From JAFGVL01 sp963662245 (lineage in GTDB: Bacteria > Bacteroidota > Bacteroidia > Bacteroidales > Paludibacteraceae), in contig CAXXVQ010000009.1 of assembly GCA_963662245.2 (NCBI GenBank), positions 62,001 through 126,000 on the forward strand: a DNA stretch of 64,000 nt, written 5' to 3'. Positions within the stretch are counted from its first letter, which is position 1. Each line of letters begins with the position of its first letter. Shown here one piece after another: positions 16,363-24,751 of the stretch. The notes below the pieces were generated by a model. It was not told the DNA's origin. It was given only the letters and a program-made list of their open reading frames with translations, and made no database searches. The position numbers and the translations under genes are program-made.

Positions 16363-17166
16363 TCAAGGTTTTAATATGACAGAAGTCATAGATAATGAAC
16401 CCATTATGATTTTATCATTAAAGAATTCCACTTTATCTTCATCATTCTGTATAGCTAGCATGTATAGTAAAGGAATGTAATGTTCCGGTGATGGAACTGA
16501 TTTAATTACTCCATCTACCAGTTGTTCATAATTGATTAGTTGTTCATGTTTATGATTGATAATCATTCGTTTAACTGTTTCATTAAATTCCTTTGCCCAT
16601 AAATATGATAGTTCAATATTAGTATCATCTGTCCATTTAAGCAAGCGTAAATTATGCACAATATTTCCACTTGCCATGATTAAAACTCCTTCTTCTCTTA
16701 AATAAGCTAGTTTTTTGGCTAAGTCATAATGTTGTTGTACGCTTATATCTCTATTAATACTTAGCTGAATTACAGGTATTTCTGCATTAGGATACATGTG
16801 TACAAGTATACTCCAACTTCCATGATCTATACCCCATTCTTCTGTTAATATGATTTCAGGAATCCTGTTTATAATTTCTTTTGCTAGAGTAGGGTCTCCT
16901 TTTGCGCCATAGTTAATATTAAACAATGCTTGTGGAAATCCGCCAAAATCATGTATGGTTTTTGGATCTTCACCAACATGCAAAGCTGTTCCATGAGTTT
17001 CCCAATGTGCAGAAATACTTAGTATAGCTTTCGGTGTTGGAATACTATCTGCTATTTCTTTCCATGCACTTGTAAATTCATTTTCTTCAATTGCATTCAT
17101 TGGGCTTCCGTGTCCAACAAAAATTGCCGGCATTATATAATTTTTCATATTCTCTGTTTTTTTCAT
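16363..17166 (-). CDS. ygiD: 4,5-DOPA-extradiol-dioxygenase-like protein (YgiD/LigB family)
   Basis: The 267-residue class-III ring-cleaving dioxygenase homologue has the metal-binding region GHGSPMNAIE near residue 18, SISAHWETHGTAL near 47 and IHDFGGFPQALFNINYGAKG near 69. Later HGSWSILVHMYP and ASGNIVHNLRLL supply the other expected His residues. Bacterial members oxidise DOPA-type catechols in vitro, but the physiological substrate is unknown. The ORF starts MKKTENMKNYIMPAIF; an internal Met at residue 7 or 12 could also be the start. It stands alone. Confidence 0.88.
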   Translation of the reverse strand: MKKTENMKNYIMPAIFVGHGSPMNAIEENEFTSAWKEIADSIPTPKAILSISAHWETHGTALHVGEDPKTIHDFGGFPQALFNINYGAKGDPTLAKEIINRIPEIILTEEWGIDHGSWSILVHMYPNAEIPVIQLSINRDISVQQHYDLAKKLAYLREEGVLIMASGNIVHNLRLLKWTDDTNIELSYLWAKEFNETVKRMIINHKHEQLINYEQLVDGVIKSVPSPEHYIPLLYMLAIQNDEDKVEFFNDKIIMGSLSMTSVILKP

Positions 17167-17369
17167 TTAAACAATATTTCTCATCAAACAGTTTACCAAA
17201 TAGGTATTATTAATCTTATTTGCTTATTAAATTACGAATTTTTATCCAAAAACGGCTTTTTTATTTGTTTGATATCATTTTACAGTTGAATATTTAGAGT
17301 AACAAATGTCTTTATGTCAGCATGTTAATACTTAAAATTACTGTTTTTGTATTCACTTTGTTTAAATAA

Positions 17370-17409
17370 ATAATGCCCTTGATAAGATCAACTTAATCAA
17401 GGGCATTAT
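17370..17409. terminator. Terminator of the deoC operon
   Basis: A perfect 14-bp stem (ATAATGCCCTTGAT and its complement) with a 12-base loop, 26 bp after the deoC stop. It is A/T-flanked on both sides. Confidence 0.8.
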
Positions 17410-17435
17410 ATTTTATAAATATTATGTTAACTAAC

Positions 17436-18308
17436 TTAGAAGTATTTTAATTCTTTGTCATACATGGCAGTTAAAATATTATTAGCAAGTCGGCTGGCAC
17501 CGATTCTAAATAAATCATTATTCAACCAATCTTTGCCTAATACTTCTTTTACGATAGAGTAGTAAAGAATTGCATCAGCAGTAGTCACAATTCCACCCGC
17601 AGGTTTAAATCCAACTTTACGACCGGATTTTTTATGGAAATCTTTAATTGCTTGACACATTACGAAAGCTGCCTCAGGAGTAGCAGCCGGTTCTGTTTTT
17701 CCGGTAGAAGTTTTGATAAAGTCTGCTCCCGATTCCATTGCAATGATTGAAGCTTTGTAAATATCCTCAGCATTTTTTAATGTTCCGCTTTCAAGGATAA
17801 CTTTCAAATGAGCTTCGCGGCATGATGATTTAATTTCCATTAATTCTTCCGATACATTTTCATAATCTCCCGATAAATATTTTCCAACGGAAATTACTAC
17901 ATCTATTTCGTTAGCACCTTCCATTACACACATTGCTGTTTCAGCAATTTTTACTTCGATAAATGTTTGTGAAGATGGAAATCCTGCTGCTACAGATGCC
18001 AGGTTAATATTTTCTTGTAAGTTCTCTTTTGTAACTTGAACCATGCTAGGGTAGACGCATACTGCCGCTACATTACCCATTTCTGGATATGCACTTTCAA
18101 ATTCATTAACCTTTTCAACGAATTTAAAAACTGATTCTTCGTTGTCAGTATGATTAAGAGTAGTTAGATCCATACAATTAAAGCATGTTTTCAACACTTC
18201 TTTTGTACTGTTTTCTTTTATTTTTTCTTGAACTTTCTCAAGTCCTTTTTTTACATCTGCATCTGAAATTGTAGTATATCCTTTCAGAATTTCGTGCATG
18301 TCGCTCAT
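17436..18308 (-). CDS. deoC: Deoxyribose-phosphate aldolase
   Basis: The 290-residue TIM-barrel class-I aldolase cleaves 2-deoxyribose 5-phosphate to glyceraldehyde 3-phosphate and acetaldehyde in deoxynucleoside catabolism. The Schiff-base lysine is in GADFIKTSTGKT near residue 200, and the second lysine is in VGFKPAGGI near 240. NEIDVVISVGKYLSG and KVILESGTL are diagnostic. It is the last gene of a tight run mnmG-apt-uvrC-dtd-mazG-deoC and starts 3 bp after the mazG-like stop. Confidence 0.95.
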   Translation of the reverse strand: MSDMHEILKGYTTISDADVKKGLEKVQEKIKENSTKEVLKTCFNCMDLTTLNHTDNEESVFKFVEKVNEFESAYPEMGNVAAVCVYPSMVQVTKENLQENINLASVAAGFPSSQTFIEVKIAETAMCVMEGANEIDVVISVGKYLSGDYENVSEELMEIKSSCREAHLKVILESGTLKNAEDIYKASIIAMESGADFIKTSTGKTEPAATPEAAFVMCQAIKDFHKKSGRKVGFKPAGGIVTTADAILYYSIVKEVLGKDWLNNDLFRIGASRLANNILTAMYDKELKYF

Positions 18309-18311
18309 TTT

Positions 18312-18638
18312 CTATTGTAGTTTTTGGTTGTTTATATGTCTTTCTTTATCTCTATTTGTTTTCTTTTCCATGTTTTTTTCGAAAGCTTCAGTTAAATCTA
18401 CACCTGTTTGATTAGCTAAACAGATCAATACCCATAGAATATCAGCCATTTCATCAGCCATATTTTTTTCTTTATCGCTTTCCTTAAATGATTGTTCACC
18501 ATATTTTCGAGCAATAATTCTGGCTAATTCACCAACTTCTTCAGTAAGCAAAGTCATATTAGTAAGTTCATTAAAGTAACGAACTCCATATGTTTTTATC
18601 CAATTGTCAACTTGCTTTTGTGCTTCTTCAATTGTCAT
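18312..18638 (-). CDS. MazG-like nucleotide pyrophosphohydrolase
   Basis: The 108-residue all-helical protein has the metal-binding ExxE...ExxD pattern of MazG/dUTPase-like NTP pyrophosphatases: LTEEVGELARIIARKYGEQ (residues 30-48), then MADEMADILWVLICLANQTG (60-79). It presumably hydrolyses non-canonical or excess (d)NTPs. Its ATG overlaps the dtd stop by 4 bp, so translation is probably coupled. In Bacteroidota this single-domain protein usually sits between dtd and deoC, as here. Confidence 0.88.
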   Translation of the reverse strand: MTIEEAQKQVDNWIKTYGVRYFNELTNMTLLTEEVGELARIIARKYGEQSFKESDKEKNMADEMADILWVLICLANQTGVDLTEAFEKNMEKKTNRDKERHINNQKLQ

Positions 18639-19090
18639 AGATCTTTATTTTTACTGTCCATCATTATAGTCACCGGGCCATCGTTTAATAATTCCACTTT
18701 CATATCTGCACCAAATTCACCGGTTCCGATTGGTTTATTAATTTTTGATTGAATGCTTGCACAAAATTTTTCATATATCGGTATGGCAAAATCCGCTTTT
18801 GAAGCTTTGATGTAGGAGGGACGATTTCCTTTTTTTGTAGAGGCATGAAGTGTAAATTGACTCACCACTAAAATTTCGCCATCAATATCGATGACTGATT
18901 TGTTCATGACGCCATTTTCATCATTGAAAATTCTGAGCATTGAAATTTTAGAACTTAGGTATTCAATATCATCATCGGTGTCTGCATCTTCAATTCCAAC
19001 TAAAACTAAAAGTCCGTTGTCGATTTTAGATTTTACCTTTTCATCAATTGTAACTGATGCTTTCGTTACGCGTTGAATAACTGCTCGCAT
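18635..19090 (-). CDS. dtd: D-aminoacyl-tRNA deacylase
   Basis: The 151-residue protein has the DTD family hallmarks MRAVIQRVTKASVTID at the N-terminus, the catalytic SQFTL motif (VVSQFTLHASTKKGNRPSY, near residue 76) and the NxGPVT motif (NDGPVTIMMDS) near the C-terminus. It removes D-amino acids, and often glycine, from mischarged tRNAs. It overlaps the downstream mazG-like gene by 4 bp and follows uvrC by 71 bp. Confidence 0.96.
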   Translation of the reverse strand: MRAVIQRVTKASVTIDEKVKSKIDNGLLVLVGIEDADTDDDIEYLSSKISMLRIFNDENGVMNKSVIDIDGEILVVSQFTLHASTKKGNRPSYIKASKADFAIPIYEKFCASIQSKINKPIGTGEFGADMKVELLNDGPVTIMMDSKNKDL

Positions 19091-19161
19091 TTTGCTGTTT
19101 TTACTGTATTAGGTTGTGATATTTGTTCATAAAGATACAGCAAAAATATTTTATTCGATTC

Positions 19162-20985
19162 TCAGCGAGTTAAATCACCGTTAAAATGGCTGTAAATGAT
19201 TGAAGCTCTTGATTTTCCAACCACTTTTTCCAGTTCGTCAATTGTGGCCGTTTTAATGCGTTTTACACTTTTAAAGTGGGTGAGAAGGTCTTTTTTGCTT
19301 TTTTCTCCTATTCCTTTCACTTCATCCAGTTCCGAAGCAATTTGTGACTTACTTCTTTTATCTCTGTGGAAAGTTATGGCAAAACGGTGAACTTCATCTT
19401 GTATACTTGCTAGAAATTTGAAAAGTTCATCTGTTGGTTTCAGTCCAATTACCTTCGGAGGAAATCCAAAAAGCACTTCATTGGTTTTATGTTTTCGGTC
19501 TTTTGCAAGTCCTGCAATTGGAATTTGAAGTTGTAATTCATCTTCTACAATCTGACGAACCACTTCCATTTGACCTAGTCCGCCATCTGTAATTATAAGA
19601 TTGGGTAGGGGAGTGTCCTCCTCAATCATGCGTTGATATCTTCTTCGAACCACCTCTTTCATGGATGCATAATCATCCGGTCCGCTTACAGTTTTGATGT
19701 TGTATTTGCGGTAATCTTTCTTCGATGGTTTTGCTTTTTTGAAAACAACACATGCTGCTACGGGATCCGAACCGGAAATATTTGAGTTGTCAAAACACTC
19801 AATATGCATTGGCAATTCTGTCAGTTGAAGTGTATTTTGCAGATTAGTTAGAATACGAATCATGCGTTGATCCGGGTTCAATTTCTCTGCTTGCTTCAAT
19901 TTATCTAGTTTATATTGTCGTACATTTTGAAGTGAAAGTTCTAATAATTGCTTTTTATCTCCTCTTTGAGGGATGGAAATTTTAGCTGATGTCAGATCAA
20001 TATCCGGATAAAATGGTACTAAGATTTCCTTCGATTTACTTTTTAAGCGTTGGCGTAATTCAATAATTGCCATGCCTAAAAGTTCTTCTTTTGGTTCATC
20101 CAGTTTTTTTCGATATTCAATTGTGAAGCCTTGAACGATTGCACCTTTAATAATTCTGAGAATATTTATATAAGCTGCACTTTCATCTTCAGCATATGAA
20201 AACACATCAATATCACTTAAGCTTTGATTAACTACAACTGATTTTGATTTGTATTTCTCAATTACCTCGTACTTTTCTTTGATTTTTTGTGCCTCTTCAA
20301 ATTTATATTCCGCAGCCAATGTTTGCATTTCGTTCATTAAATAATCACTAATGCTTTGAACATTTCCTTTCAAAAGTTCACGAATTTCGTCAATGGTTTT
20401 CTGATAATCTTCTTCCGTTTGCAAACCTTCACAAGGTCCTTTGCAGTTTTTTATGTGATATTGTAGGCAGACTTTGAATTTTCCACTACTGATATTTTCT
20501 TTTGAAAGGAAGAAATTGCATGTTCTTATTTGGTAGATTTCTCTGATTAGTTCTAAAAAAGTATTGGCAATATACACTGAACTGTATGGTCCAAAATATT
20601 CAGAACCGTCTTTAGCCAGATTTCTTGTTTTGAATACACGCGGAAATCTTTCTTTTTTGATGACGATGCTAGGGTAGGACTTGTCATCTTTTAGCAAAAC
20701 ATTGTAACGAGGTTGATGTTTTTTTATCAGATTGTTTTCTAGTAAAAGTGCATCTTCTTCGGTGTTGACTACAATATATTTTATGTTTGCTATTTGCTTA
20801 ACCAGTACTTTGGTTTTTGGTGAGTCGCTATGATCTTTTGTAAAATATGAGCTGACTCTTTTTTTTAGATTTTTGGCTTTACCTACATATATAATAATCC
20901 CTTCCTGATTGAAGTATTGATATACTCCGGGAGTTTCAGGAAGGGAACTTACTATTTGTTTTATATGTTCGGAATTTGCACTCAT
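19162..20985 (-). CDS. uvrC: Excinuclease ABC subunit C
   Basis: The 607-residue protein has an N-terminal GIY-YIG nuclease domain (TPGVYQYFNQEGIIIYVGKA, residues 16-35). A four-Cys patch follows (CNFFLSKENISSGKFKVCLQYHIKNC, about 156-182), then a UVR domain (YKFEEAQKIKEKYEVIEKY). A central RNase H-like endonuclease domain (IECFDNSNISG, LIITDGGLGQ) and C-terminal helix-hairpin-helix repeats complete it. It makes both incisions in nucleotide excision repair with UvrAB. The start is 1 bp after the apt stop, so the genes are coupled. Confidence 0.97.
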   Translation of the reverse strand: MSANSEHIKQIVSSLPETPGVYQYFNQEGIIIYVGKAKNLKKRVSSYFTKDHSDSPKTKVLVKQIANIKYIVVNTEEDALLLENNLIKKHQPRYNVLLKDDKSYPSIVIKKERFPRVFKTRNLAKDGSEYFGPYSSVYIANTFLELIREIYQIRTCNFFLSKENISSGKFKVCLQYHIKNCKGPCEGLQTEEDYQKTIDEIRELLKGNVQSISDYLMNEMQTLAAEYKFEEAQKIKEKYEVIEKYKSKSVVVNQSLSDIDVFSYAEDESAAYINILRIIKGAIVQGFTIEYRKKLDEPKEELLGMAIIELRQRLKSKSKEILVPFYPDIDLTSAKISIPQRGDKKQLLELSLQNVRQYKLDKLKQAEKLNPDQRMIRILTNLQNTLQLTELPMHIECFDNSNISGSDPVAACVVFKKAKPSKKDYRKYNIKTVSGPDDYASMKEVVRRRYQRMIEEDTPLPNLIITDGGLGQMEVVRQIVEDELQLQIPIAGLAKDRKHKTNEVLFGFPPKVIGLKPTDELFKFLASIQDEVHRFAITFHRDKRSKSQIASELDEVKGIGEKSKKDLLTHFKSVKRIKTATIDELEKVVGKSRASIIYSHFNGDLTR

Positions 20986-20986
20986 C

Positions 20987-21511
20987 TTAGTATTTGATTA
21001 ATGCATCAAACTCAATATCGTTTTCTAGGAGGTTTCTCCCTTTTAAAAATTCTAGTTCCACGATGGTGTTGCAGTAGATTTTCTTTACACCAATCATTTT
21101 TGCCAAACTTATTGCTGCGACTAAAGTTCCGCCAGTGGCAAGTAAGTCGTCATGTATAAGTACGACATCGTTTTCGTCTAAAGCATCTTTGTGTATTTCA
21201 ACAATTGCTGATCCGTACTCCAATTGATATTCTATTTCATAGCAATCAGCAGGTAGTTTTCCTTTTTTCCTTACAGGAACAAAACCTGCATTTAATCCTG
21301 TTGCTAGGATTGAACCTAATATGAAACCACGGCTTTCAATTCCTATGACTTTTGTTATCCCTTTGTTTTTGTATTGCTCTGTTAGTTCATTTGATAAGAA
21401 CTTCATGCAATCAGGGTTTTTGAAAACTGTAGTTAAATCTTTAAACACAATTCCTTTGCTTGGGAAATCCGGAATGTCTCTAATTTCTTTTTTTACATCT
21501 TCTATTGTCAT
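20987..21511 (-). CDS. apt: Adenine phosphoribosyltransferase
   Basis: The 174-residue PRTase has FPSKGIVFKDLTTVFKNP near the N-terminus, IGIESRGFILGSILATGL and the PRPP-binding loop VVLIHDDLLATGGTLVAAI. It salvages adenine to AMP. The open frame extends upstream to 21586, but that extension only translates two parS-like 16-mers (giving FHMEH- and CSTWN-like peptides). The start MTIEDVKKEI at 21511 matches the family length. It lies between mnmG and uvrC. Confidence 0.95.
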   Translation of the reverse strand: MTIEDVKKEIRDIPDFPSKGIVFKDLTTVFKNPDCMKFLSNELTEQYKNKGITKVIGIESRGFILGSILATGLNAGFVPVRKKGKLPADCYEIEYQLEYGSAIVEIHKDALDENDVVLIHDDLLATGGTLVAAISLAKMIGVKKIYCNTIVELEFLKGRNLLENDIEFDALIKY

Positions 21512-21525
21512 AGGTTTATGTTTTG

Positions 21526-21541
21526 TGTTCCATGTGGAACA
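21526..21541. promoter_or_regulatory. parS-like site 1
   Basis: TGTTCCATGTGGAACA, a near-perfect 16-bp palindrome one step from TGTTCCACGTGGAACA and similar to the general ParB-binding consensus TGTTTCACGTGAAACA. First of four identical copies in 353 bp, 15 bp upstream of the apt start. Confidence 0.75.
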
Positions 21542-21569
21542 GGTTTTGTTTTTCTGATTGCAAACTTTG

Positions 21570-21585
21570 TGTTCCATGTGGAACA
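21570..21585. promoter_or_regulatory. parS-like site 2
   Basis: Identical to site 1 and in the same orientation, 44 bp from it start to start, which is close to four helical turns. Confidence 0.75.
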
Positions 21586-21592
21586 ATCTTTA

Positions 21593-21855
21593 TGCTGAGC
21601 GTAAGCGAAGTTTTTTTTATAGTTTTGAAGATGGCTGAACTTTGTAAAGCCATCTTTTTTATTCTGTTCCATGTGGAACAATTTTTCTGCTGAGTGAGCG
21701 AAGTCGAACTCAGTTTTTGCTTTTGATTTCGGCTACGCTCAATCAACTGTTTTTTATTCCGAATAACTACCCTGCAGGCTGAGCTAAGTCGAAGCTGAAG
21801 TTGTTCAGCGATTTTGTTGTTTTGTTTTCCGTTGGCTGAGCGTAGTCGAAGCCAT
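21593..21855. repeat. Cluster of five GCTGAGCGNAGTCGAAGC-type repeats
   Basis: Variants lie near 21593-21612 (GCTGAGCGTAAGCGAAG), 21690-21713 (GCTGAGTGAGCGAAGTCGAA), 21725-21743 (CGGCTACGCTCAATCA, inverted), 21776-21800 (GGCTGAGCTAAGTCGAAGC) and 21834-21853 (GGCTGAGCGTAGTCGAAGCC). They interleave with the parS-like sites. The intact copy has palindromic ends (GGCT...AGCC). The same family appears at 4731-4754. Short ORFs across it are repeat artefacts. Confidence 0.7.
21665..21680. promoter_or_regulatory. parS-like site 3
   Basis: A third exact copy of TGTTCCATGTGGAACA in the apt-mnmG gap, same orientation. Confidence 0.75.
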
Positions 21856-21862
21856 TATTTTC

Positions 21863-21878
21863 TGTTCCATGTGGAACA
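21863..21878. promoter_or_regulatory. parS-like site 4
   Basis: A fourth exact copy, ending 2 bp before the mnmG stop codon on the minus strand. Confidence 0.75.
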
Positions 21879-21880
21879 AA

Positions 21881-23755
21881 TTATCTTCCCATCAAAATTA
21901 GTAAGATGTTGATGTCGCTCGGAGCAATTCCTGAAATACGACTTGCTTGTCCAATGGTTTCCGGATCGATTTTTTTCAATTTTTGTCTTGCTTCAGTTGA
22001 AAGGGAATTGATGCTTTCATAATCAAACTTGCCACTGATTTTGATGTTTTCCAAGCGTTTCATTTTTTCAGCCAATCCTTTTTCGCGTTCAATATAGCCT
22101 TCGTATTTCAACAAGATTTCTATTGCTTCCAGAATCTCTTCTTTTCTATTTGGAATTTTGTCCACTTCCTCTTTAAGGGCAGGGAAGTGTTTGATCATCA
22201 TGTTTAGATTAATGTCAGGGCGCACTAATAGGTTCACTAATTTGCAACCATATTTTAGTGGCGATGAACCAGCCTTTTCAAGCATCACATTTGCATCGGC
22301 AATTCTTACAGATGTTTCACGGATGTATTCAATGATTCTGTCACGATGTTCTTTTTTCTCCATCAAAGCATCGTAGCGTTCTTTTGTTGCCAAACCAAGT
22401 TCGAATGCTTTTGGAGTTAGTCTCATGTCAGCATCATCTTGGCGAAGTAGAATTCTGTATTCGGCACGAGAAGTAAACATGCGGTAGGGCTCATCTACAC
22501 CTTTTGTTACAAGGTCATCAATAAGTACACCTATATATGCTTCGTCACGACCGAGTATAAATGGTTCGCCGTTTATACAATTCTGATGAGCATTTATTGC
22601 TGCAATCAAACCTTGACCCGCTGCTTCTTCATATCCGGTAGTTCCATTTACCTGACCAGCGAAGAAAAGGTTCTTTATTAGTTTTGTTTCTAGCGTATGT
22701 TTTAATTGCGTTGGATCAAAAAAGTCATATTCGATGGCATAACCGGGACGATAAATCTTGGCGTTCTCTAATCCTGGAATTGTTCTCAAAGCTTCATATT
22801 GTACATCCATTGGAAGTGAAGATGAGAATCCATTCAAATAGTATTCCTGACTGTTTTCTCCTTCCGGTTCTAGGAATAACTGATGTCTTTCTTTTTCGGC
22901 AAAAGTTACAATCTTGGTTTCGATACTTGGACAGTAACGAGGACCGATACTTTGAATTTGTCCGTTGTAAAGAGGAGAATTTGCTAAACCATTGTTTAAA
23001 ATTTCGTGGGTTTTAGCATTCGTATAAGTAATCCAACAGCTCAATTGTTTTAGTGGGCGAGGGGTGAAATCTAGAAATGAGAACTTGTGAAATGAATTTT
23101 CACCTCCATGCTCATCCATTTTTGAGAAATCTACAGAGCGACCATCAATGCGTACCGGTGTTCCGGTTTTCATTCGGTCAGCTTTGAAGCCTAAATATTT
23201 TAAATGTTCAGTTACTCCATATGATGCAGGTTCAGCCATTCGGCCTCCGGCAATTTGTGTTTTACCAATATGAAGTAATCCGTTTAAGAATGTTCCGGCA
23301 GTAAGCACCACACATTTCGCAGAAACTTCAACACCAAGTTCGGTTTTTACACCTGTAACTTCACCATCTTTTGTCGTTATTTCTGTAACGGTATCTTGCC
23401 AAATATCTAAGTTCTCAGTGTTCTCAATTACGCGTTTCCATTCGTTAATGAATTTTTCGCGGTCGCTTTGTGCACGAGGGCTCCACATTGCAGGCCCTTT
23501 TGACATGTTTAATAAGCGAAACTGAATAGCAGTCATATCTGTGACGATACCCATTTGTCCGCCTAGGGCATCAATTTCACGAACAATTTGTCCTTTTGCA
23601 ATTCCACCAACGGCAGGGTTGCAACTCATCTGTCCAATCTTGTTCATGTCCATGGTTATGAGCAAAGTTTTTGAACCTAAGTTGGCAGCAGCACAAGCGG
23701 CTTCGTTTCCGGCGTGTCCGGCTCCAACAACAATTACATCGTAATTAAATTTCAT
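21881..23755 (-). CDS. mnmG: tRNA uridine-5-carboxymethylaminomethyl synthesis protein MnmG (GidA)
   Basis: The 624-residue FAD-binding protein has the dinucleotide fold VVGAGHAGNEAACAAANLG (residues 10-28), SCNPAVGGIAKGQIVREIDALGG and GPAMWSPRAQSDR. A mid-protein YRPGYAIEYDFFDP and a C-terminal helical domain that binds MnmE/tRNA are also present (EARQKLKKIDPETIGQASRISG). With MnmE it makes cmnm5U34 in certain tRNAs. It is the first gene of the minus-strand run to deoC and has a good promoter upstream (23785-23815). The four parS-like sites lie just after its stop. Confidence 0.97.
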   Translation of the reverse strand: MKFNYDVIVVGAGHAGNEAACAAANLGSKTLLITMDMNKIGQMSCNPAVGGIAKGQIVREIDALGGQMGIVTDMTAIQFRLLNMSKGPAMWSPRAQSDREKFINEWKRVIENTENLDIWQDTVTEITTKDGEVTGVKTELGVEVSAKCVVLTAGTFLNGLLHIGKTQIAGGRMAEPASYGVTEHLKYLGFKADRMKTGTPVRIDGRSVDFSKMDEHGGENSFHKFSFLDFTPRPLKQLSCWITYTNAKTHEILNNGLANSPLYNGQIQSIGPRYCPSIETKIVTFAEKERHQLFLEPEGENSQEYYLNGFSSSLPMDVQYEALRTIPGLENAKIYRPGYAIEYDFFDPTQLKHTLETKLIKNLFFAGQVNGTTGYEEAAGQGLIAAINAHQNCINGEPFILGRDEAYIGVLIDDLVTKGVDEPYRMFTSRAEYRILLRQDDADMRLTPKAFELGLATKERYDALMEKKEHRDRIIEYIRETSVRIADANVMLEKAGSSPLKYGCKLVNLLVRPDINLNMMIKHFPALKEEVDKIPNRKEEILEAIEILLKYEGYIEREKGLAEKMKRLENIKISGKFDYESINSLSTEARQKLKKIDPETIGQASRISGIAPSDINILLILMGR

Positions 23756-23784
23756 GTGATATTTATCCTATATTTTATTGCTTG

Positions 23785-23815
23785 CAAAGATAAAAAAAAA
23801 TGCAAGGCGTTTCAA
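23785..23815 (-). promoter_or_regulatory. Promoter of mnmG
   Basis: On the minus strand, TTG (23813-23815), a 20-bp spacer, then TATCTTTG (23785-23792), 29 bp before the start. This is a good match to the Bacteroidota TTTG-N19-TAnnTTTG promoter. The -33 part lies inside the hairpin that terminates the upstream SDR gene. Confidence 0.6.
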
Positions 23816-23825
23816 TATGCCTTGC
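23791..23825 (-). terminator. Terminator of the SDR gene
   Basis: On the minus strand, GCAAGGC-loop-GCCTTGC followed by CA and a run of nine T, 64 bp after the SDR stop. It is overlapped by the mnmG promoter. Confidence 0.75.
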
Positions 23826-23888
23826 ACTCTCAAATTACTGATAATCAAAGTGATTTAATCGTAAAATTATAAACTAATTATTACAGAT

Positions 23889-24629
23889 TTATTCGGGTCT
23901 TTTGATTTGAACTTTCATAACTAATTTTACAATAAATGGAAAAAATCTTCCTAAAGAAAAAATAGGCGATGGAATAATTCTTCGTTTATTTTTCTGGATT
24001 CCCTTTACAATTTTCCTAGCAACGGTTTCTGCAGTTTGACTTGGCCAAACTTCTTTCAAACTTTCATTGCTCGATTTTGTGAAGAATTTCGTTTTGGTTG
24101 CAACCGGATGTACTAATGTAACTGTTGCGTTTTTTGGTTTCTCATATTGGATGCCATCCAAGAATCCTTGAAGTGCAAATTTTGTACTTGAGTACAATGT
24201 GTAATATGGCATTGCAAAATATGAAACTGCAGAAGCTGTGATTAGAAATGTAAAATATTTTTCAGGATAAAGCTCTACCATTTTTTGATAAGCATACATG
24301 GGGGAGATTACATTTGTACGATAAATATTTTCTATCTGACCCCAGTTTGCTTTGTTCATTACCTCATAATATCCGAAACCGGCATTAGCAAAAAATACAT
24401 CGATTTCACCGAAACTTTCTATTGAAAACTGAAAAAGTTTATCCACATTTTCTTTTTCAGAAATATCACATTTGTAATTGGTAACATTATCAAATGTCGG
24501 CATGTTTTCAAAGTTCCTACCTGCGGCAATAATTTTTGTGCCTTGGAACTTTTGAAGGAGTTTTAAAGTCTCTAATCCTATACCTGAAGTTGCTCCTGTT
24601 ATGACAATTCGTTTATTTTCAAGTTTCAT
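23889..24629 (-). CDS. Short-chain dehydrogenase/reductase
   Basis: The 246-residue classical SDR has the cofactor motif TGATSGIGLETLKL (residues 11-24), NAG (FANAGFGYYEV, near 83) and an active-site Ser in ITASAVSYF. The catalytic YxxxK is in YSSTKFALQGF near residue 145. The substrate cannot be deduced. It is monocistronic, divergent from xerD (122 bp gap), with its own terminator. Confidence 0.9.
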   Translation of the reverse strand: MKLENKRIVITGATSGIGLETLKLLQKFQGTKIIAAGRNFENMPTFDNVTNYKCDISEKENVDKLFQFSIESFGEIDVFFANAGFGYYEVMNKANWGQIENIYRTNVISPMYAYQKMVELYPEKYFTFLITASAVSYFAMPYYTLYSSTKFALQGFLDGIQYEKPKNATVTLVHPVATKTKFFTKSSNESLKEVWPSQTAETVARKIVKGIQKNKRRIIPSPIFSLGRFFPFIVKLVMKVQIKRPE

Positions 24630-24700
24630 AATCTAAAATTGAAATTGTGTTTCTATTTGTAACGCCCTGTTTATAGTAATCTTTCATGTAGAATTCAATT

Positions 24701-24731
24701 TTTGAAATTAGCTTAAAGTATTGTAATTTCG
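24701..24731 (+). promoter_or_regulatory. Promoter of xerD
   Basis: TTTG (24701-24704), exactly 19 bp, then TAATTTCG (24724-24731, one mismatch to TAnnTTTG). The expected transcript start is only about 14 bp before the ATG at 24752. Confidence 0.6.
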
Positions 24732-24751
24732 CTAGCTATTAAGAAATATTT

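Noticed and set aside
21516..21746. Short ORFs across the apt-mnmG gap, and the apt extension to 21586
   Set aside because: They are translations of the parS-like and GCTGAGCG-type repeats; homologous apt begins at 21511.
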